Part shown: piece by piece, positions 27,167 through 38,047 of the stretch | Numbering within the stretch: the stretch's first letter is position 1 | Layout: the number at the start of each line of letters is the position of its first letter | Source of the DNA: Desulforhopalus sp. | GTDB taxonomy: Bacteria; Desulfobacterota; Desulfobulbia; Desulfobulbales; Desulfocapsaceae | Assembly (NCBI GenBank): GCA_030247675.1 | Contig: JAOTRX010000003.1 | Coordinates: 124,001 to 188,000 of the forward strand | Reading direction: 5' to 3' | Length of the DNA stretch: 64,000 nucleotides | The notes under the pieces: generated by a model | The model's input: the letters and a program-made list of their open reading frames with translations, nothing else | Told to the model about the DNA's origin: nothing | Databases searched by the model: none | Program-made: the position numbers and the translations under genes

Positions 27167-28627
27167 ATGGAAAAGATAGTAGTGATCGATGACGATGGGG
27201 GCCTGCTTCACTTTCTGAGCCGCTTTTTTATTCGGAAAGGCTATGCTGTCACTGCCTGTGAGAACGCCAAGACCGCTCTCGATGCCATCTCCAAGGAAAC
27301 CTTCGATCTGGTAATGCTCGACTATAAAATGCCGGATATCAACGGTTTGGACGCCTTGGTTGAAATCAAGAAGATCGACAGCAAGACCCCGGTGATCCTG
27401 ATGACCGCCTACGGCACAATGGATCTTGCCATAGAAGCCATGAAACGCGGCGCCTATGACTACCTGGTAAAGCCGTTCGATCAAAACGATCTCACCCGGA
27501 TTGTCGGTGAAGCCCTGGCCGTCAATCGCCAGATGAAGGATGTGGTGGTTTTTCCGTCTTCCGCCCCGGAGCATTTGACTTTTGCCTCGCCCCAGCGCTC
27601 ATCACAGATCATAGGCAATAGCCGCAAGATGCAGGAAATTTACAAGCTTATCGGCCAGGTCGCGGAAAATAACGTGGCTGTTTTCATTACCGGGGAAAGC
27701 GGTACTGGAAAAGAACTGGCGGCCAGGGCCATTTATCATCACAGCAGTCGCAAGGATAAGCCGTTCATCGCCATCAACTGTGCAGCCATCCCCGAGGCGC
27801 TTTTTGAGAGTGAACTTTTTGGACACGAAAGGGGCGCTTTTACCGGAGCGGAGCGCACCGTCATTGGCAAGATCGAACGCTGTCACCAAGGGACCCTGTT
27901 TCTCGACGAGATCACCGAAATGTCGATGCCTTTACAGGCGAAATTATTGCGGGCGATTCAAGAAAAAGAAATCGAACGGGTCGGTGGCAACCGGGTTATT
28001 CCGGTGGATGTTCGAATTCTTGCTGCCACCAACAGGGATATCGAAAAAGAAGTAGAAGACGGCAGGTTCAGGGAAGACCTGTACTGGCGACTGAAGGTCA
28101 TCTCGTTGCATATTCCTCCGTTGCGGGAACGGACGGAAGATCTTCCTGCTCTGGTTGGATATTTTCTGGAACGGTTTTGTCGCGAATATAAGCGAGAGCA
28201 GTGCTTTCTCAAAGAGGGCACGATACTCAAACTCACGGCCTATTCGTGGCCAGGCAATGTCCGCGAACTGGAAAATTGGCTGCGTCGGGCTGTGTTGTTG
28301 TCCGCAGGAAATCTCATAGATGACAAAGATCTGCCGATCCAGGTATCGGAGGATGAAAATCGCCCAATACCGGTGCGGGGCCATCTCCTGGAACGGCTGC
28401 GGAACGAGCTGGAACTGATTGTTCCCGCCTTGCTCCGACTGGGTGTCCCAAATGTCCACATCGACATCATTGAAATGGTGGAAAACGTTCTTCTTGATGC
28501 TGCATTGCGACAATGCGGCGACAATCAGGTTCAGGCGGCCAGACTGCTTGGGGTCAGCAGAAACACCCTGCGTCTTCGCTTGAAAAAGCTGCAAGAGCCA
28601 CAAACCGCAGAACCTCAGAAGAGCTGA
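27167..28627 (+). CDS. Sigma-54-dependent response regulator, NtrC family
   Basis: A 486-residue activator: receiver (1-120, phospho-Asp52 in M-L-D-Y-K-M-P), AAA+ domain with Walker A G-E-S-G-T-G-K-E (175-182) and the sigma-54 contact loop G-A-F-T-G-A (223-228), and a C-terminal Fis-type helix-turn-helix (about 447-478). It should drive sigma-54 promoters when phosphorylated by the adjoining kinase. A strong candidate target lies about 250 bases downstream (28876-28891), before the unknown gene and gdhA. Confidence 0.94.
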   Translation: MEKIVVIDDDGGLLHFLSRFFIRKGYAVTACENAKTALDAISKETFDLVMLDYKMPDINGLDALVEIKKIDSKTPVILMTAYGTMDLAIEAMKRGAYDYLVKPFDQNDLTRIVGEALAVNRQMKDVVVFPSSAPEHLTFASPQRSSQIIGNSRKMQEIYKLIGQVAENNVAVFITGESGTGKELAARAIYHHSSRKDKPFIAINCAAIPEALFESELFGHERGAFTGAERTVIGKIERCHQGTLFLDEITEMSMPLQAKLLRAIQEKEIERVGGNRVIPVDVRILAATNRDIEKEVEDGRFREDLYWRLKVISLHIPPLRERTEDLPALVGYFLERFCREYKREQCFLKEGTILKLTAYSWPGNVRELENWLRRAVLLSAGNLIDDKDLPIQVSEDENRPIPVRGHLLERLRNELELIVPALLRLGVPNVHIDIIEMVENVLLDAALRQCGDNQVQAARLLGVSRNTLRLRLKKLQEPQTAEPQKS

Positions 28628-28875
28628 CAGCTCTTCTCCTGTTTATCTTCTGCACAATAAACGATATGCTGTGCAGATTCGATACAGCCCTGCCATACTT
28701 CCGCAAATCGACCGCAATAGCTCTTTACCCGTTTTACGGCCTCTTCAAGGTGTGCCGGGGGTGGTTAGCAGTTTTGTTGGATACCCCATTCAAACGATTC
28801 CCCCTCCTCTCTCTCTTGTTTGGTTTTCTCTCATTATTTCAATTATTTATTTTAATTTTTTGGGGTCGGTTGAGA

Positions 28876-28891
28876 TGGCATGAGCTTTGCT
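28876..28891 (+). promoter_or_regulatory. Sigma-54 (-24/-12) promoter
   Basis: TGGCATG-AGCT-TTGCT matches the sigma-54 consensus TGGCACG-N4-TTGCW in 11 of 12 fixed positions, with exact spacing. It lies 70 bases before the unknown gene at 28961 and downstream of the NtrC-type regulator gene. Upstream, 28628-28875 would hold any enhancer; no clear palindrome is seen there. Confidence 0.85.
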
Positions 28892-28960
28892 ATCAAAGAT
28901 TCCAGTTGAAGGTCATGTGGTCATGTTTACCGAGTTGATTCAACAAAAGGAGATCTTCTC

Positions 28961-30935
<1,975 letters not shown>

Positions 30936-30977
30936 CCGTGCTGGTTAACGGAATAATTTCCTTTCAGCTGTGGCATT

Positions 30978-31054
30978 AAAGGGGGTTTGAACCGGGGATC
31001 GGCAAACAGAAGTAACGCGTCCTGTTTGCCGCAACATGGTTCAGTCCCCTTTTG
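30978..31054. terminator. Bidirectional terminator/cruciform between gdhA and the convergent gene
   Basis: Outer arms AAAGGGG...TTGAACC and GGTTCA...CCCCTTTT enclose a second perfect hairpin CGGCAAACAG (31000-31009) / CTGTTTGCCG (31022-31031). A- and T-runs at the two ends fit termination from both sides. Confidence 0.75.
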
Positions 31055-31061
31055 TTATCCG

Positions 31062-33677
31062 TCAGCTGCTATCGCTGGTTTTTTCCGATTTGAGATAACA
31101 TAACACCTGCTGGGATTCGACGTCCGAATGTATGATCAATCCAGTCTCACGAACCTCGGCCACCTTGACCACAGGGGCCAGGTATCCATCCGCCGGACTG
31201 ATGGCCGCCAGCCGGTTGGGCAGAGACAGCAACCAGGGGCTGTTGAAATGTACATCCGCTTGTTCCGGATAAATGGCCATATAAAAGATCTTGGTTTCGA
31301 TGAGATCATGGAAAAAATGGGTGCCGAACGATAGATCCGGGATCAGACTGCCATGCCGGTAGCTGATTTCCGCCATCGCCGTGATGTGGTTGATCTCTGA
31401 AAAATGGACGGGCACCCCCATCGCCGGGGTTTGTGTTCCCCACCGGCCAGGGCCGAGCAGCAAGGTTGGGTTTCCTTCCCGATCAACAATGCTCCGGTTC
31501 AGCTTGCCGATCAGGCGGGCAACGCTGTATTTCTCCGAAAGTGAAAGCTGAATGTACTGTTCCGGATCGACGAAAATGATCAGCGCGATCGGCTGGATGA
31601 TATTGCCGCCGATGAACCGGCCGTCCATGCGAACAAAAACGTCCGCGGTGGGAATCGCATCAGGCAGGGGACTTCCGGCACTCATGCCGATGGTCTGAAA
31701 CGGGCGGCACTGCAGTAGGTTGAGCTGGATCTCTCCGACCTGATTAAAGTTGACGGTAAATTCAATATCCACTGGATGGCGGTAGACCTGTTTCAAACGA
31801 TAAAGGAGCGAACGCATGATCTCAATGAACGGGGTTGTCGTCAGGAACGGATCAAATGTCAGAATCCGCTGGTCTCTTTCCGGCAATCCCATGTCCCGTT
31901 GAGCCTGCAAGGCCTCCGTGTCACGAACAGTCAGCAGATCAATATTTGCCGAGACACTTTGTTCCAACATTGCCTCAAAGGTAACGCTTTCAATGCGGTT
32001 TTCCTTGAGATTCAAGACGTCGACATAGTGTTGGGAAAATCTTCGAATATCCTTCATGTCGGACAGCGGCTTGACTAACGGGTCATCGAGAGCAATGATC
32101 CTCGGATAATCGTTTTCCACCCGGTCGACCGCCCGTGTACCTAAACCATAGACTAGACGTACCATACCCGCCTGCGGGTCCATGCCTTTTTTCCAGACGA
32201 ACGGATTGTGCGACAGTCCAACTCCGGCCATCTCCGGGAAGAAACAATCTTTTTGATAGGCTCCCGATACCCGCTGGACGAGCAGGGCCATCTGCTCGTC
32301 CAGCTGATCGAGGCCCCGCTGGAGGCGGTAGGCAAGGGCATCCTCATTCATGATACTTGCGAAAATATGGCGAACCGTTGTCTCGAAGATTTCGTAGCGC
32401 TTTTCCGGTGGGCCCTGGTTGACACAAAAACAGCTTTCATATTTGCCGGCGAAGGCGCTTCCGAATGCGTCTTCAAGCAGGCTGGAGGAGCGGACGATAA
32501 TCGGCGACTGGCCGAAATACTCGAGCATCAGCTTAAATTGTTCATTGATCTCGTCGGGAAAGACTCCGGTCAACAGGCGTTGACGCAGCTCTGCCCCACG
32601 TTCGAAATAACCTTCCCGCGTCTTATGGGCCATGAAAAGCTTCCACCAGCCGTTTTGGACGATGTAGCTGTAAAATATGTCGGAACCGATATAGAAGGAA
32701 TCATGTTGTTCCAGGACATCGTTCCAGTCGTGGCCGGAGTCGCCGGCGAGGATTTTGCGCGCCAACAGCATTCCCACCGATTTACCGCCGATGAATCCGG
32801 TACCGATCAGGCGCACCTTGATCCGCAGCAGATCATCCAGGGTCAGATGCTCCCTGATCAGCGACAGCAGCTCCTTGTTTCTGGTGAGCAACAGGCGGCT
32901 AAGCTGTTCCACCATGTCCTGCTTTTCCTCATCCGGCGCCTCCGAGGCGTTGAGGGCTCCAGCTTGGATGAAGAGGTGGTCCCAATAATCGAGATGGCGA
33001 TGAGCAATACCGGCCTTGTGACGGAAGAGATGGCTGAACAATTCGGAGGCATCGACACTGTTGATCACCGGATCAAGATTGTCCTTCCGCTTGATATGCG
33101 GGAAAAACATGGTAGGTGAATAGCGATGCTGGACTTTTATCGGATGTATGCAGATTCGCCCCTTGTAGTTGTAAACATCAATGAGCACCTGGGTGATCTC
33201 CCTGATCCGGGCAATTACCTTGAAGGAGTGGCGGTCGCGAAGGATGGCGAAATAGGCGATGGTATTCAGTTCATAGAGATAGGGGCAAGTGATGGAAAAA
33301 AAATCGCCGATCATCAGATCCGTGGCCCACACATGCAGCAGATCGGACAGGGAATCAAAGACATAGGCGACGTCTCTGCCCTCTTGCGTAATGATACTAT
33401 GGACTTGCGAGGAAAATGATTCGAAGCCTTGGGCCTCGCTAAGCTGGTAGACCGTTACTTTGTCGCGACGATCCTCCAGCATGGGCAAATGGCGGGCGAA
33501 ACGGAGATAGACCACCCGCTTATTGTTCGTCAGGGCGCAGTTGACAAAGTCTTTTACCAAACGCTGATAATCGTCTATTGCATCCACCTGCCAGACGACG
33601 TTGTCTCCGGGGCGCAGATGGTCGATAATCCGGTCCAGGCTTTCCCAGCCTGTGCTGATCGATGCATGAGAGGCCAT
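31062..33677 (-). CDS. KaiC/RecA-like domain fused to a PEP/pyruvate-binding (PPDK_N) domain
   Basis: An 871-residue soluble protein. Residues 1-200 resemble a KaiC/RadA-type RecA fold (S-T-G-W-E-S-L-D-R-I-I-D at the start), but the place of Walker A reads Q-V-D-A-I-D-D-Y-Q and lacks G-K-T. Residues ~290-690 are an ATP-grasp PPDK_N domain: V-R-S-S-S-L-L-E-D-A-F-G and F-A-G-K-Y-E, ending in L-L-Q-C-R-P-F. The phosphohistidine and PEP-binding TIM-barrel domains of PpsA/PPDK are absent, so it is not a complete dikinase. A C-terminal ~180 residues are unassigned. Similar proteins occur in Desulfobacterota as 'PEP/pyruvate-binding domain' proteins of unknown role. A ribosome site (AAAGGA) precedes the start. 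Confidence 0.8.
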   Translation of the reverse strand: MASHASISTGWESLDRIIDHLRPGDNVVWQVDAIDDYQRLVKDFVNCALTNNKRVVYLRFARHLPMLEDRRDKVTVYQLSEAQGFESFSSQVHSIITQEGRDVAYVFDSLSDLLHVWATDLMIGDFFSITCPYLYELNTIAYFAILRDRHSFKVIARIREITQVLIDVYNYKGRICIHPIKVQHRYSPTMFFPHIKRKDNLDPVINSVDASELFSHLFRHKAGIAHRHLDYWDHLFIQAGALNASEAPDEEKQDMVEQLSRLLLTRNKELLSLIREHLTLDDLLRIKVRLIGTGFIGGKSVGMLLARKILAGDSGHDWNDVLEQHDSFYIGSDIFYSYIVQNGWWKLFMAHKTREGYFERGAELRQRLLTGVFPDEINEQFKLMLEYFGQSPIIVRSSSLLEDAFGSAFAGKYESCFCVNQGPPEKRYEIFETTVRHIFASIMNEDALAYRLQRGLDQLDEQMALLVQRVSGAYQKDCFFPEMAGVGLSHNPFVWKKGMDPQAGMVRLVYGLGTRAVDRVENDYPRIIALDDPLVKPLSDMKDIRRFSQHYVDVLNLKENRIESVTFEAMLEQSVSANIDLLTVRDTEALQAQRDMGLPERDQRILTFDPFLTTTPFIEIMRSLLYRLKQVYRHPVDIEFTVNFNQVGEIQLNLLQCRPFQTIGMSAGSPLPDAIPTADVFVRMDGRFIGGNIIQPIALIIFVDPEQYIQLSLSEKYSVARLIGKLNRSIVDREGNPTLLLGPGRWGTQTPAMGVPVHFSEINHITAMAEISYRHGSLIPDLSFGTHFFHDLIETKIFYMAIYPEQADVHFNSPWLLSLPNRLAAISPADGYLAPVVKVAEVRETGLIIHSDVESQQVLCYLKSEKTSDSS

Positions 33678-34290
33678 AAGACATATCCTTTTCGAGTTGA
33701 TCTTTTAGGCTCGTTGTATAATAGCTTATCTCCCGGAAAATTGATATGATGTAGGATTTTATTCAGTTCCAAAAAGGTGCTCCCCGGCAGATCTCCATCT
33801 CCAGGGGACCTTTTTCCGGCTGATTTTTTTGGTGCCTTACAGTCTATGCCACAAGTGTCCTGTCATATCTTGCTGGCATGCCACTCGATTATCGATTGCT
33901 CTTTATGTCTATGGCGCAAACCGAAGCTCGTTCTCCTTTCAGACTATACAGAGATCAGCCGTCCAGATATTTCCACAACTACCATGATGCTATCGCTCTA
34001 TAGGGTTTCCATTTATCGCCAATTTCTTCAAAAACTGCTGTTTCACCAAATAATGATTTTACCGCTTCAGCAAGCTGGCACATCAATTCTTAGTCAAGCC
34101 AACTAGCAGCCGCGGCTCGCCCTGAGTCAACCGCGAAAATTTTAACATCATCTCCATTTGACGATCTTGTGATCGTTTGAATCAAATTGGATGTCAAATC
34201 AACAAAAAAGGTGGGGTTTTTAAAGATCGCTGATTCAAGTAACTTTTTAATATTATTTAATAGCGGTAAGTTGCTGAATCGTGTGTTTTG
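33678..34290. other. Gene-poor interval beside the tRNA-Pro remnant
   Basis: About 600 bases without a convincing gene. Short open frames on both strands lack ribosome sites and family pattern. The start probably holds the promoter of the KaiC/PPDK_N gene; the rest is AT-richer and looks like decayed sequence. Confidence 0.5.
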
Positions 34291-34300
34291 AAGGTGCTGT

Positions 34301-34390
34301 CCCTTGGAAGCAGGAGGTCGTGTGTTCGAATCATACCGCCCCGACCACTGATTTACAAAAGGTTTACGGTTTTTGCCGTAAACCTTTTTT
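34301..34390 (+). other. Degenerate copy of the tRNA-Pro 3' half plus terminator (attachment-site-like)
   Basis: The sequence from the anticodon loop onward (CCCTTGGAAGCAGGAGGTCG), a T-arm with TTCGAAT, the acceptor end CCGCCCCGACCA (to 34347), then a terminator GGTTTACGG / CCGTAAACC with T6, all match the tRNA-Pro locus at 23438-23528. The 5' half of the tRNA is missing. The T-stem carries paired changes (GTGTG/CATAC). This is the pattern left when an element integrates in a tRNA 3' end. Confidence 0.75.
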
Positions 34391-34509
34391 GCCAAAATTT
34401 CTCAGGGGGAAGAGACGAGTGTAATGATGTCAAGGTTTGGAGTATTTCATGCGAATATCGTGAAATGCCGTCAATCTTCCCCCTGTTACGTGATGTTCGT
34501 ATCGAGCAG

Positions 34510-35841
34510 TTACTTGAACACTTCGACCCTGTTTCTGCCGGTTTCTTTCGCTTTGTAGAGAGCAGTATCAGCCATTGAAACGAGTTTATCAGCATTGACC
34601 GGTTTGTTATCTTGCAGAGAAGATACCCCGATACTTACCGTTACCTGGAGTTCGGTGGTTCCATCGTTGTAAATGAGGCTCTCAGCGGAACTCCGTAATT
34701 TTTCGGCAATGAATGTGCTGTCTTTCAAATCGCAACCCTGAAGCAGTATAACGAATTCCTCCCCTCCATATCTTGCGACAACATCGGAGGTCCTTTCGGT
34801 GTTCATTAAGATTTTCGAAAACTCTTTAAGAACCAAATCACCATAAGCATGACCGTATTTGTCATTAACTTTCTTGAAATAATCAAGGTCGATGAGGATA
34901 CAGCCAAGATGTTCACCGGAATATTGGCAATGGGCGAAGCGGGTGGCAAGCTGCGATTGAAAAAAGCCTCTATTGTACACGCCGGTCAGGGCATCATGCT
35001 CAGCTTGATATTGAAATTTCAGGTTAAGAAGTTCTAATTCTTTAGTGTACTTACGGTTTCTGAGGTGGGTTACTATCCGCGACCGGAGCTCTTCTTCAAT
35101 AAAGGGTTTTGGCAGGTAATCACTGGCCCCAGCCTTGAAAATGTTGAGGATGACTTTCTTCTCGGTAATGGAACTGATAAAAAATATTGGAACCTGCTCA
35201 AAGGCCTCAATGCTCCTCAGGGTCCTGCATAATTCTACGCCGCTTATTCCCGGCATGATGTAATCGGTGATGATGAGGTCAATGGCGAATTTCTCTTTTT
35301 TGACCAATTCCAGCGCTTGTGCACCATCGGAAACCTCGAAGATGTTTTTTAAGCCATGTCTGGAGAGAATGTTGCGGACAATGCGGCTGATAAATGGCGA
35401 GTCCTCGACGATCAGTGCCGACATGCCGGTAAACTGTTCGGCGGCATTGAGGATGTTATTGACGGTGCTTAACATCTTGCCGGGAATAAATGGTTTGCTG
35501 ATGAAATCAATAACTTCAAGTTCGTAACCTTTTTCTCTGTTTTCTATATTGTCATTTGCGGAAACGAAGATTATCGGTAATGCGGCTATGCGTTTCTTTT
35601 TTTCATCATCTGAATTGGCACCTGCCCGGATTTTTGCGCAGAGTTCAAGGCCATTCATATGCGGCATATCGATATCGAGTGACAGGAGATCCGGAAGCGG
35701 GTCCACCCAGTCAAGCATCGTCAGGGCTTCCTTGCCATTTTTTGCCAGAATGACTTCATAATCTGCGCCGGATAGTTCCCGTTGGATGATTTTCCTGATG
35801 GTTGATGAATCATCAACAACCATGATTGATTTGCTTTGCAT
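34510..35841 (-). CDS. Two-receiver diguanylate cyclase (PleD-like)
   Basis: A 443-residue cytosolic protein with the order REC-REC-GGDEF. The first receiver has V-V-D-D-S and phospho-Asp in S-L-D-I-D-M-P; the second has V-E-D-S and I-T-D-Y-I-M-P. The C-terminal domain has D-L-D-Y-F-K-K-V-N-D and the active-site R-Y-G-G-E-E-F, so it should make c-di-GMP. No clear product-inhibition site (RxxD) precedes the GGEEF by the usual five residues. The kinase is not adjacent. A REP-like repeat lies just upstream of the start. Confidence 0.94.
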   Translation of the reverse strand: MQSKSIMVVDDSSTIRKIIQRELSGADYEVILAKNGKEALTMLDWVDPLPDLLSLDIDMPHMNGLELCAKIRAGANSDDEKKKRIAALPIIFVSANDNIENREKGYELEVIDFISKPFIPGKMLSTVNNILNAAEQFTGMSALIVEDSPFISRIVRNILSRHGLKNIFEVSDGAQALELVKKEKFAIDLIITDYIMPGISGVELCRTLRSIEAFEQVPIFFISSITEKKVILNIFKAGASDYLPKPFIEEELRSRIVTHLRNRKYTKELELLNLKFQYQAEHDALTGVYNRGFFQSQLATRFAHCQYSGEHLGCILIDLDYFKKVNDKYGHAYGDLVLKEFSKILMNTERTSDVVARYGGEEFVILLQGCDLKDSTFIAEKLRSSAESLIYNDGTTELQVTVSIGVSSLQDNKPVNADKLVSMADTALYKAKETGRNRVEVFK

Positions 35842-35861
35842 AGAATTTTTGCTCCGCTTTT

Positions 35862-35917
35862 TATACTACAAGGGCATACGTTTCGTTTGAGCAGACAGGC
35901 TGCTCAACTCAGCTTTA
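35862..35917 (+). repeat. REP-like palindromic repeat, copy 3
   Basis: A full copy: TACAAGGGCATACGTTTCG, then a hairpin with arms TTGAGCAG and CTGCTCAA, then CTCAGCTTTA. It lies 21 bases upstream of the diguanylate cyclase start. Confidence 0.85.
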
Positions 35918-36219
35918 AAGTGGAAATGAACTTTCGGGCGGTTGGTATTGAGGAATCGTCCGGCGCCGGATGACTTTTCCCGGGGGCCTAATACCTTGTG
36001 TATTTTGTTCGCCTGTTTGGGTATGATACATCAAATCCGCAGCAAATAACGAGGGAGCCGGAGGCATTTTTCAATATTTCTTCCGGCATTTGATGACATG
36101 GCAGGCAACCTACATCTGAAGGCAGGTTTTTCATTGCCAATCGAATGGTAACCGTCAATCAGCCATAAAGGTCCGAGGCCTTGGCCTTTTTTTGCGAAAT
36201 GGAGCAGAGGGAAGTATTT

Positions 36220-36402
36220 ATGACAAGCCAAGAAGAATTCCTGAGGGAACAGATAGAGAGGATCAAGATCATTTTGGCGGAATCTCAGGATAATCTTGAT
36301 AAAAATCCGGATAATTACAGTGCTAGGCTACTGCTGATGACTACCGAGAACTACCTGGCTGATCTGGTGGTCCAACTCGACAGGTTGAGGTCCGACCAAT
36401 GA
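36220..36402 (+). CDS. Small helical protein of unknown function
   Basis: A 60-residue protein, almost all helix and strongly amphipathic (E-E-F-L-R-E-Q-I-E-R-I-K-I at the start, then a second helix with T-T-E-N-Y-L-A-D-L-V). A GAGGGA ribosome site lies 8 bases before ATG 36220, better than the ATG at 36181. No domain is recognised. It stands alone and convergent to the Cache-sensor gene; a small coiled-coil adaptor is possible but not shown. Confidence 0.6.
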   Translation: MTSQEEFLREQIERIKIILAESQDNLDKNPDNYSARLLLMTTENYLADLVVQLDRLRSDQ

Positions 36403-36430
36403 GGCGCAGCGACACCAGGAATGTGAAGGT

Positions 36431-37495
36431 TCACCGGTGCTCTTGATCCTTTTCGGCATCGAGGTACCATTCTTCTTTCCCATATAAAACCTTGACGCAT
36501 TCCGGGCAGATGCCGTGGCTGAATGACGCATCGGAATGTTCCTGTATATAGACTTCAACCTGGTTCCAATAGCCTTTATCGTCACGGATTTTCTTGCAGT
36601 TGGCACAGATCGGCAGCATTCCCTTGAGTTGTCTGACGTTTGCAAGGGCTTCTTCGGTTTTCCGGTTCTCTTCAATTAAACTTCGGGTATATGTTTCAAT
36701 CTTTTGTTCATGGGATTGAATCATTTTACGGATCAGTTTCTCAAAAGTTACCAGGATGGCAACAGAGAGCAGCAAGGCAATGCCAACAACGATACTTGTA
36801 ATAATGATTTGCCTTTTGAAGGTTGTGCGCATCTTGCTGCTTTCAGCTGCCACCAGCTGGTCAATGTCATCAAGGTACACACCAGTGGCCACAACCCAGT
36901 TGAAAGGCTCATAGAGTTTGGCAAACGTCATCTTGTGGGCGATTGTATCGGAACCGAGCTTCTTGAAATAATAGTCGAAATACAGTTCCCCTTTGCTCTT
37001 TATCCCATTTAATTCGGTCTCATAGGGATGATTTCCCTTGATATCGGTGGTCTTGGTGGAAAGCCAGGACCCTTCCGTTTCCGGCATGTTGGGATGGATT
37101 TGTCTGATGGCGTATTTGTCGCCTCCCTGATAATCGACAATACGGTTGACCCAAATATAGCCATCGTCAATGAGGCGTAAGTTGCGAATGTGGGTGCTGA
37201 TGCGCTGTATGGCTATCTCGTCAATTTGTTGTTGAGAGAGGGTGCTGGACTCATGAGCACTTTGAGCAAGCTTTCTCTCGGAGTCGATGAGAAAGATCGT
37301 CCGGTTTACCGCGTCACTCAGAAAGCGCTTTTTTTCATTAATGATTCCGGTGGAGAGTTGCTCAACCTTGATTTGGTACTCTTTGTTTAAACTTTCTGTA
37401 AAAACAAGGCCTAGGGTAATGGCAATCAATAAAATCGATGATACCGAGCCGAAATAAAAAAGCGTTCGAATCTTGTCTTTTTCCACTTGAATCAT
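36431..37495 (-). CDS. Membrane Cache sensor with a Cys-rich C-terminal module
   Basis: A 354-residue protein: a membrane helix near the N-terminus, a Cache domain outside (Y-I-W-V-N, I-H-P-N-M-P, Y-F-K-K-L and the closing N-W-V-V-A-T-G-V-Y-L-D-D-I), a second helix, a coiled coil, then a ~55-residue end module. That module, L-K-G-M-L-P-I-C-A-N-C-K-K-I-R-D, then G-Y-W-N-Q-V-E and F-S-H-G-I-C-P-E-C, recurs at the end of many PAS proteins in Desulfobacterota and has four Cys in two CxxC pairs. No kinase, cyclase or methyl-accepting domain is present, so the output is unknown. Confidence 0.82.
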   Translation of the reverse strand: MIQVEKDKIRTLFYFGSVSSILLIAITLGLVFTESLNKEYQIKVEQLSTGIINEKKRFLSDAVNRTIFLIDSERKLAQSAHESSTLSQQQIDEIAIQRISTHIRNLRLIDDGYIWVNRIVDYQGGDKYAIRQIHPNMPETEGSWLSTKTTDIKGNHPYETELNGIKSKGELYFDYYFKKLGSDTIAHKMTFAKLYEPFNWVVATGVYLDDIDQLVAAESSKMRTTFKRQIIITSIVVGIALLLSVAILVTFEKLIRKMIQSHEQKIETYTRSLIEENRKTEEALANVRQLKGMLPICANCKKIRDDKGYWNQVEVYIQEHSDASFSHGICPECVKVLYGKEEWYLDAEKDQEHR

Positions 37496-37627
37496 TGCAT
37501 CACACTCTTGGTATTGATCACAACAGGCCCCCAATTCGCCCAAGGGGAGGGGATAGTACCTGCTGCAAATCGGATTGTAGTGTAGTAATGGTATCTGAAA
37601 AAAGGGGAAATGATAATTTAAAAAGGC

Positions 37628-37678
37628 GCGTCGAGCGGCTTACCTGCACAAATGAAAGGTATGCCCTTGCGGTATAAG
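37628..37678 (-). repeat. REP-like palindromic repeat, copy 4
   Basis: Inverted copy with the head (read on the minus strand) TTATACCGCAAGGGCATACC and diverged hairpin arms around GTGCAGGTAAGCCGCTC. It lies upstream of the DUF6172 gene. Confidence 0.7.
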
Positions 37679-37737
37679 CCAAGCCGGTCGAGGTGGCTCT
37701 TTTGGGCACCGACCACCCACTTCTATTAAGGATCAAA

Positions 37738-38037
37738 ATGAAAAAAACCTTCACATTAACCGACCCAAAAATCAGAAAAGACAGACTTGTCGAGGCAGTT
37801 CGGCATGATATCAAAAAATATATAAAGAGAGAGCGGAACAAGAAACTGCCGGAAGGAGTGGACTTTTGGGATTTCGACTGCAGATTTGGTCAGACAGAGG
37901 AGGAGGCAAAGGAGATCCATCTGTCTGAAATCACCAAGTCAATTGATAAGATCGTGGAGCTGCAGTTAGACTCTTTTTATCTGGAGATTCTCGCCAAACC
38001 TGGGCATAGAACAAAAAAGCCCAAGGAGACTCCTTGA
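37738..38037 (+). CDS. DUF6172 family protein
   Basis: A 99-residue basic protein. The pattern M-K-K-T-F-x-L-T-x-P-K-I near the start, then K-K-Y-I-K-R-E-R-x-K-x-L-P-E-G-V-D-F-W-D-F-D-C, is that of the small conserved family DUF6172, of unknown function. The start at 37738 follows AAGGA closely. It is convergent with the pirin gene (10-base gap). Confidence 0.8.
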   Translation: MKKTFTLTDPKIRKDRLVEAVRHDIKKYIKRERNKKLPEGVDFWDFDCRFGQTEEEAKEIHLSEITKSIDKIVELQLDSFYLEILAKPGHRTKKPKETP

Positions 38038-38047
38038 TCTGCTAAGA

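Noticed and set aside
33777-34106. 109-codon plus-strand frame between the KaiC/PPDK_N gene and the tRNA remnant
   Set aside because: No ribosome site, no conserved motif, and composition like random translation.
34090-34395. 101-codon minus-strand frame across the tRNA-Pro remnant
   Set aside because: It reads through the tRNA copy and its terminator in antisense; not a plausible gene.
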